Source: JAZNUH01 sp045592225
Lineage (GTDB): Bacteria > Bacillota > Clostridia > UMGS1883 > UMGS1540
Assembly: GCA_045592225.1 (NCBI GenBank)
Contig: JAZNUH010000070.1
Coordinates: 1 to 17,971, forward strand
Reading direction: 5' to 3'
DNA: 17,971 nucleotides
Below the pieces are notes generated by a model. The model was not told where the DNA came from, did not search any database, and saw only the letters and a program-made list of their open reading frames with translations. The translations under genes were made by a program, and so were the position numbers. Positions within the stretch are counted from its first letter, which is position 1. Each line of letters starts with the position of its first letter. Below are positions 13,909-17,971 of this stretch, in pieces.

Positions 13909-15006
13909 TTATACATTAAATCTGAACAGAACAACATCGCCGTCCTGCATTACATATTCCTTGCCTTCACTTCTTACAAGACCCTTATCTCTTGCCGCTG
14001 CGTGTGAGCCGCAGGCAATAAGGTCATCGTATGCAACTACTTCTGCACGGATAAAGCCACGTTCAAAATCGCTGTGAATTTTACCTGCCGCACCGGGCGC
14101 CTTTGTTCCGCGGGTTATTGTCCACGCGCGAACCTCCTGAGGTCCTGCTGTTAAAAAGCTTATAAGACCCAAAAGCTCGTAGCTTTTTGCAATAAGTCGG
14201 TCAAGACCCGAGGAGGAAAGACCCAACTCGCCTAAAAACATTTCTTTTTCTTCATCGTCAAGCTGTGCAATTTCTTCTTCAATTCTTGCCGAAATGGGAA
14301 GCACCTGTGCACCTTCCTTTTCAGCTATTTCGCAAAGTGCGGAATAGTATTTGTTATTTTCAATTCCTGCCGCAAAATCTGTTTCACTCATATTTGCCGC
14401 ATATATAACCGGTTTTAAAGTGAGCAGAGAAAAGCCTTTTAATAAATCCTGCTCCTCATCGGTAAACTCAAGAGTCTTTGCAGGCAGGCCGCTTTCCAGC
14501 GTATCGTTAATTCTTTTAAGAAGGTTAGCTTCTGCCGCATACTTTTTGTCACCTGTTTTAACAAGCTTTGCCGCCTTTTCGTATCTCTTTGATACTGTTT
14601 CCATATCGGCAAAAATAAGCTCCATATTAATGGTTTCCATATCTCTTGAAGGGTCAACCGAACCGTCAACGTGTACTATTTCAGTATCGTCAAAGCAACG
14701 TACAACGTGAATTACCGCATCAACCTCTCTTATATGCGAAAGGAACTTGTTGCCCAGTCCTTCGCCGCGGGATGCGCCCTTAACAAGGCCTGCAATATCA
14801 ACAAATTCAATGTATGCAGGTGTGTATTTTTCAGGATTGTGCATTTCTGCCAGCACGTCCAGACGCTTGTCCGGCACCGCAACAACGCCTACATTGGGCT
14901 CTATTGTACAAAAAGGATAGTTCGCACTTTGCGCACCCGCCTTTGTTATAGCATTAAAAAGTGTACTTTTTCCTACATTGGGAAGACCTACTATACCAAG
15001 TTTCAT
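13909..15006 (-). CDS. ychF: YchF/Ola1-type ribosome-associated P-loop NTPase
   Basis: This is a widely conserved Obg-related NTPase that prefers ATP and binds ribosomes; it is linked to translation and oxidative-stress responses. The 365-residue protein has G1 GLPNVGKST (7-15), G3 DIAGL (70-74), the YchF-specific G4 variant NMSE (205-208) in place of NKxD, a coiled region (about 130-175) and a C-terminal TGS domain (about 281-363). The ATG at 15006 has AAGGAG about 12 nt upstream. Only 76 bp separate it from the integrase stop, and no convincing -35/-10 pair is visible there, so the element's end may have replaced the original upstream region. metF follows after 11 nt. Confidence 0.95.
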   Translation of the reverse strand: MKLGIVGLPNVGKSTLFNAITKAGAQSANYPFCTIEPNVGVVAVPDKRLDVLAEMHNPEKYTPAYIEFVDIAGLVKGASRGEGLGNKFLSHIREVDAVIHVVRCFDDTEIVHVDGSVDPSRDMETINMELIFADMETVSKRYEKAAKLVKTGDKKYAAEANLLKRINDTLESGLPAKTLEFTDEEQDLLKGFSLLTLKPVIYAANMSETDFAAGIENNKYYSALCEIAEKEGAQVLPISARIEEEIAQLDDEEKEMFLGELGLSSSGLDRLIAKSYELLGLISFLTAGPQEVRAWTITRGTKAPGAAGKIHSDFERGFIRAEVVAYDDLIACGSHAAARDKGLVRSEGKEYVMQDGDVVLFRFNV

Positions 15007-15060
15007 TATATATCACATCTCCTTGATTTATCAGTATTTTCAGCGTTTAATATGTAGTTA

Positions 15061-15095
15061 CTTCGCCATTTCTTCGCCATTTTTACGAAAAATGG
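15061..15095. repeat. Tandem 11-bp repeats and palindrome at the element end
   Basis: CTTCGCCATTT occurs twice in perfect tandem (15061-15071 and 15072-15082). It is followed by CCATTTTT-ACG-AAAAATGG (15077-15095, perfect 8-bp arms), which contains the int stop codon. Repeats at this position beside a Tn916-like integrase could be arm-type binding sites for its N-terminal domain or part of the attachment site. The crossover point cannot be placed from one end. The palindrome could also act as a weak terminator. Confidence 0.6.
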
Positions 15096-16261
15096 TTTTC
15101 AAATTGCCTTACTGCATTTGCAAGTGAGTCCTCTGTCACATGAACATATCTGTCCATAGTTGTTTTTATGCTTGCGTGACCGAGTAATTGCTGCAATAGT
15201 TTTGGTTGCATCCCGCTTTCGATAGCACGGGTTGCGTATGTATGACGAAGTGCGTGCATACAAAATCTTTTAATATTTGCCTCATCGCAAAGTTTATACA
15301 AATGGGTATCGTATGAACTGTTTTTTGCAGGTTCTCCTGTTCGCCAGTTGATAAATACAAGGTCTTTCATCACAAGAGTTTTCTTTTGCCCTGTTCGTCT
15401 GTCAATATATTCAAGTGTTTGTGACAGACTTTCAGATTCTTTCCGTTCTCCCTTTTTGGATTCAATTTCTTTTAGAATCTCATAGGCTTGAATTGTAAGT
15501 GGAATAGTTCTGTAACTTTGTTGTGTTTTCGGTGGACCTGCTCGCCAATAACCTTGTTTGTGTCTGTATTCCAATGTTTTATTGACGGTTAGTGTCCGTT
15601 TTTCAAAGTCAATCGCATCCCAAGTCAGACCAATCATTTCGCCTGTTCGGAGTCCTGTCTGCAAAATCAAAGCATATTGATTATAATTGTGTGACCGTTT
15701 TGCAGCATCTAAAAACTTTTGTTGTTCTTCCACCGTTAAAAACTTGATGTCATTGACCGCACGAATTGGTTTTGTGTATCTTACACCATCCATAGGATGT
15801 TTAGCAATTAAATCGTTCATCAATGCCGATTTGAAAAGAGTTCCCATTGCAATAAATGTCTGTCTTATGGTCGAGCCTGCATAATCCTCATCCATATTAT
15901 TCAAAACCATTTTACAGTGTAAAGGTTTTACATCAGAGAGTTTCATGCCACCGATGACCGGCTGAATATTTCGCTTATATCTTTCCCTGTAATTTCGCCT
16001 TGTATTAGGTGCTAAATCGCAAACGATATGATTTATCCAATATTCAAACCATTCATCTACTGTCATATCAGCAGGAACAAACACATTGCTATGTTTATCT
16101 TCATATTTTGCTTTTTCTAACCAATTACGGGCTTCCTGAACTGTGGAAAAACACCTTTCCTGTCGTTTACCCTGTGTATTAACAAATCTTGCGCTAAAGA
16201 GTCCATCTTTTCTTTGATAGATACCTTTTCCGCATTCTTTGCCTTTAAGGTTTTTGCCCAT
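15083..16261 (-). CDS. int: Tn916-like tyrosine integrase
   Basis: This site-specific recombinase (392 residues) integrates and excises the element. Residues 1-60 form an AP2/Tn916-type arm-binding domain (GIYQRKDGLFSARF...), 65-165 the SAM-like core-binding domain, and 170-392 the catalytic domain. The catalytic set is complete: R205 (TGLRTGE), K245 in the beta-hairpin (PPKTQQSYRTIPL), H336 and R339 (HALRHTYATRA), H362 (LLGHASIKTT) and nucleophile Y372. AAAGGAG lies 9 nt before the ATG. It has its own strong promoter at 16313-16341. An intact active site suggests a functional enzyme. It is the last gene of the element, reading toward ychF. Confidence 0.96.
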   Translation of the reverse strand: MGKNLKGKECGKGIYQRKDGLFSARFVNTQGKRQERCFSTVQEARNWLEKAKYEDKHSNVFVPADMTVDEWFEYWINHIVCDLAPNTRRNYRERYKRNIQPVIGGMKLSDVKPLHCKMVLNNMDEDYAGSTIRQTFIAMGTLFKSALMNDLIAKHPMDGVRYTKPIRAVNDIKFLTVEEQQKFLDAAKRSHNYNQYALILQTGLRTGEMIGLTWDAIDFEKRTLTVNKTLEYRHKQGYWRAGPPKTQQSYRTIPLTIQAYEILKEIESKKGERKESESLSQTLEYIDRRTGQKKTLVMKDLVFINWRTGEPAKNSSYDTHLYKLCDEANIKRFCMHALRHTYATRAIESGMQPKLLQQLLGHASIKTTMDRYVHVTEDSLANAVRQFENHFS

Positions 16262-16291
16262 ATACTTCAGCTCCTTTCTCGTGTTGAGAAA

Positions 16292-16331
16292 AAAGCCAAT
16301 GCAACATAAAACATTATATCACATTGGCTTT
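16292..16331 (-). terminator. Terminator between xis and int, with a promoter inside
   Basis: Perfect 10-bp arms (16292-16301 and 16322-16331, AAAGCCAATG/CATTGGCTTT) enclose a 20-nt loop. On the minus strand the second arm runs into six Ts. Transcripts coming from ftsK-xis contain both arms and should terminate. Transcripts from the embedded int promoter start near 16306, inside the loop, and lack the first arm. Confidence 0.75.
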
Positions 16332-16341
16332 AATTTATCAA
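16313..16341 (-). promoter_or_regulatory. int promoter (extended -10)
   Basis: On the minus strand TTGATA (16336-16341) and TATAAT (16313-16318) are 17 bp apart, and TGA precedes the -10 to give an extended -10. The -10 lies in the loop of the terminator hairpin and the spacer holds that hairpin's first arm. The predicted start near 16306 gives a leader of about 45 nt with AAAGGAG before the int ATG. Confidence 0.85.
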
Positions 16342-16351
16342 TAGAAATGTT

Positions 16352-16558
16352 CTAAATTGTAATTTTCTGGCTGATAAATTGTTCAAATTCTCTACGTTTT
16401 ACTAATTTTTTTGTACCAACATACAACACAAATGGGCAATTTGGTGAACGAAGCATACTGACAATTTTATTTATTCCTATTTTACTATATTCAGCAGCTT
16501 CTTTAACGGTCAATGTCATTTTAAGATGTATCGGCACATTTTGAATTTCAAAAGCCAC
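16352..16558 (-). CDS. xis: Tn916-type excisionase
   Basis: This small basic winged-helix DNA-binding protein directs the integrase toward excision. From the GTG at 16558 it has 68 residues, about the size of Tn916 Xis (67), and it shares that protein's pattern: V-P-I at the start, TLTVKEAAEYSKIGINKI (HTH), then VLYVGTKKLVKRREFEQFI. An earlier in-frame GTG (16567) sits only 1 nt after AAAGGA, too close to work, whereas the 16558 GTG is 10 nt from it, so I prefer the latter. The ATG at codon 17 of the longer frame has no ribosome binding site. It follows ftsK closely, and ends before the int promoter and terminator. Confidence 0.88.
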   Translation of the reverse strand: MAFEIQNVPIHLKMTLTVKEAAEYSKIGINKIVSMLRSPNCPFVLYVGTKKLVKRREFEQFISQKITI

Positions 16559-16572
16559 ATTCGCCACATCCT

Positions 16573-17892
16573 TTATTCCACGAAAACAGCCTTTTCATCA
16601 AACAAATAACCCTGAAACACAACTCCGTCATGCGTGATAAACAAACCTTGTGATTCCTTTGGAATTTTGTCTGCTGCCTCTGTATTATCAAGTATGATTT
16701 GAGATAACACATTGTCGGCTCTTCCGCACACTCTGAAATCAATGTTGTTTCGTATTTGTCCTGTCAAGATGTTTGCATCCGGTCTTTGTGTTGCTAAAAT
16801 CAAATGTATTCCAAATGCTCTGCCTTGTCTTGCAATTATAGAGAGCTTACCCTCAATTTGTGTTACAAGCTCCTTTGCATCCTTTGAAAGACCTGTTTTA
16901 TCCAAAACCTCTGCAACCTCATCACAGGCAAAAACAACTCTTTTCATCTTGTTTGCATATATATTGTTGTATTCGCCAATGTTTGCACAACCGTATTTTC
17001 TTAACACCTGTTTTCTGTTTTCTAATTCATTTACAAGCTCTGTTAAAACTTCAAGCAGGGTATTTTCTTCTGTTATGATATATGACATTTTGTGCCATTC
17101 GGGAAGAAAATCAACACCGCCCTTGAAATCTGCAATAAATACTTCCGCATCCTTTTTGATACATTGCATAATGAGTAATTTGAGCAGTACACTTTTACCC
17201 GAACCTGTCGAACCACCAAGCAGTATATGGGGGATTTTTGCAAGGTTGATTTTAACCTGTCCTGTCATACTGTAACCAAAAATAAGTGTAAAATCTTCAT
17301 CGCTTAAATATTTCTCTTTCCAGTAAACAGTTTTTGGTAAACCCTCATTGCCTGATACAGTGTATAATAAAATCCGTCTTTTACTTGTGCCTTGCTCAAA
17401 TTTTATGATATGCACATTTAATGCAGTTTCAATCCGTTCCTGTTTGTCCTGCCATTCTGAAAGTGATATGCCGTTAGGCTCAAATTCCATAATGGTAATA
17501 TCAAATTCATTGTTTTCTTTATACTTGCGAAGTAAAAGGGGAGATTCTGTTGCGTGATTTGTCAGACCGATTCTCCACAGATTTTCATTTATGGATTTTG
17601 CACCTTTGGGAGTTCCTATCATAATCAGCATAATAATAAATCCGGCAACTGCATAAAGCGGATATAATAGATGAAATACAATGCGGTTAAATGCCTGAAA
17701 TATATCTGCCATTTCCATACTCACACTTATTCTTGATATACCCCATATTAGCAAAGCAACAAGAATGTATGTTACCGAAATTATTGCGTATGATTTTTTA
17801 TGCGTTACTTCATAAAAGCCCGTCTTTAATCTTAAAAACTGATATTTTAATCTTGTATTTCGTTCCAAAATGTATTTATCTTGTCTGTTCAT
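16573..17892 (-). CDS. FtsK/SpoIIIE-type coupling ATPase (TcpA/Orf21-like)
   Basis: This membrane-anchored DNA-pumping ATPase is of the kind used by Firmicutes integrative elements as coupling protein, delivering the relaxase-DNA complex to the transfer channel. The 439-residue protein has two N-terminal transmembrane helices (about 34-54 and 72-93) and a linker region. The P-loop domain follows, with Walker A GGSTGSGKS (226-234), Walker B VVFACDE with D324/E325, and LILATQRPDANILTGQIRNN (364-383), the conserved FtsK/TcpA segment. Size is close to Tn916 Orf21. It lacks the gamma DNA-reading domain of chromosomal FtsK. The ATG at 17892 overlaps the stop of the gene before it (ATGA), with AGAGGTG upstream. 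The frame is also open above the ATG to the window edge, but the overlap with a plausible upstream gene favours this start. Confidence 0.92.
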   Translation of the reverse strand: MNRQDKYILERNTRLKYQFLRLKTGFYEVTHKKSYAIISVTYILVALLIWGISRISVSMEMADIFQAFNRIVFHLLYPLYAVAGFIIMLIMIGTPKGAKSINENLWRIGLTNHATESPLLLRKYKENNEFDITIMEFEPNGISLSEWQDKQERIETALNVHIIKFEQGTSKRRILLYTVSGNEGLPKTVYWKEKYLSDEDFTLIFGYSMTGQVKINLAKIPHILLGGSTGSGKSVLLKLLIMQCIKKDAEVFIADFKGGVDFLPEWHKMSYIITEENTLLEVLTELVNELENRKQVLRKYGCANIGEYNNIYANKMKRVVFACDEVAEVLDKTGLSKDAKELVTQIEGKLSIIARQGRAFGIHLILATQRPDANILTGQIRNNIDFRVCGRADNVLSQIILDNTEAADKIPKESQGLFITHDGVVFQGYLFDEKAVFVE

Positions 17893-17971
17893 ACCTTTGC
17901 ACCTCTTTCCGTAATGCTGCCATCCTTGTGATATTCCAAAACCTTGTGTATTCTTCTTAAAAATGCGTTCC
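17889..17971 (-). CDS. Partial CDS, 3' end of an unidentified element gene
   Basis: A minus-strand frame open at the right edge ends NAFLRRIHKVLEYHKDGSIT followed by ERGAKV and a TGA at 17889-17891. The TGA overlaps the ftsK ATG as ATGA, the same coupling used elsewhere. Only 26 residues are visible, basic and apparently helical. I do not recognise the protein. In elements of this kind the genes ahead of the coupling ATPase are often small accessory or relaxase-processing proteins, but that is not evidence for this one. Confidence 0.55.
   Translation of the reverse strand, partial: NAFLRRIHKVLEYHKDGSITERGAKV

Noticed and set aside
15007..15060. ychF promoter with TATTAA as -10
   Set aside because: The hexamer is a weak match, and the 17-bp-upstream position reads GAAGAA, nothing like TTGACA.
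15061..15082. CRISPR-like repeats
   Set aside because: There are only two abutting 11-bp copies with no spacer and no cas genes nearby.
17893..17971. N-terminal extension of the FtsK-like protein to the window edge
   Set aside because: The frame is open, but there is no in-frame start in the window. An alternative frame ending in an ATGA overlap with the 17892 ATG looks more like a real upstream gene.

Overview
The window looks like a Clostridia-type Firmicute chromosome (an Oscillospirales-like gut lineage would fit, but the exact taxon cannot be read from the sequence). The reasons are strong AGGAGG-type ribosome binding sites, consensus sigma-A promoters, a ClpE-type chaperone with an N-terminal zinc finger, the Firmicutes regulator ThrR/PheB, and a Tn916-like integrase/excisionase pair. 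Every gene but one is on the minus strand. The gene packing is tight, and no gene-free stretch exceeds about 130 bp.

Reading along the + coordinates: (1) 40-2301 is a ClpE-like AAA+ unfoldase on its own promoter, divergent from (2) a class I SAM-dependent methyltransferase (2433-3272), the only plus-strand gene. (3) 3279-10581 is an eight-gene minus-strand operon, in transcription order thrR, hom, lysC, rlmB, an ApgM-family phosphotransferase, an AI-2E/YtvI-type membrane protein, a small membrane protein and apbE. Its genes are joined by ATGA, TAATG or TAAATG junctions or gaps of a few bases. It starts at a perfect TTGACA-17-TATAAT promoter with a palindrome over the predicted transcription start. 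It ends at a bidirectional terminator shared with the methyltransferase gene. (4) 10716-15006 is ychF-metF-metH, a folate/B12 methionine unit behind a conserved GTPase, ended by a clear terminator at 10682-10710. (5) From about 15060 to the right edge lies one end of an integrative (conjugative or mobilizable) element, carrying int, xis, an FtsK/TcpA-like coupling ATPase and the 3' end of one more gene. Its bases look more AT-rich than the flank.

The threonine/lysine branch is the most coherent biology here. Aspartokinase (lysC) and homoserine dehydrogenase (hom) sit behind the gene of their likely repressor, ThrR. The ApgM-like protein in the same operon is best read as a candidate non-canonical homoserine kinase rather than a glycolytic mutase. 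lysC carries a near-ideal internal ribosome binding site and GTG at codon 246, matching the position where Bacillus aspartokinase II starts its separate beta subunit. Hom has no recognisable C-terminal ACT domain, so control may lie in ThrR.

The second notable area is the element's control region. A strong extended -10 promoter for int is nested inside the hairpin of a terminator that would stop transcripts arriving from ftsK-xis. The element's end lies directly upstream of ychF, where no convincing native promoter remains, so int transcription could feed the ychF-metF-metH unit. I saw no CRISPR array, tRNA or rRNA gene, riboswitch or insertion sequence.
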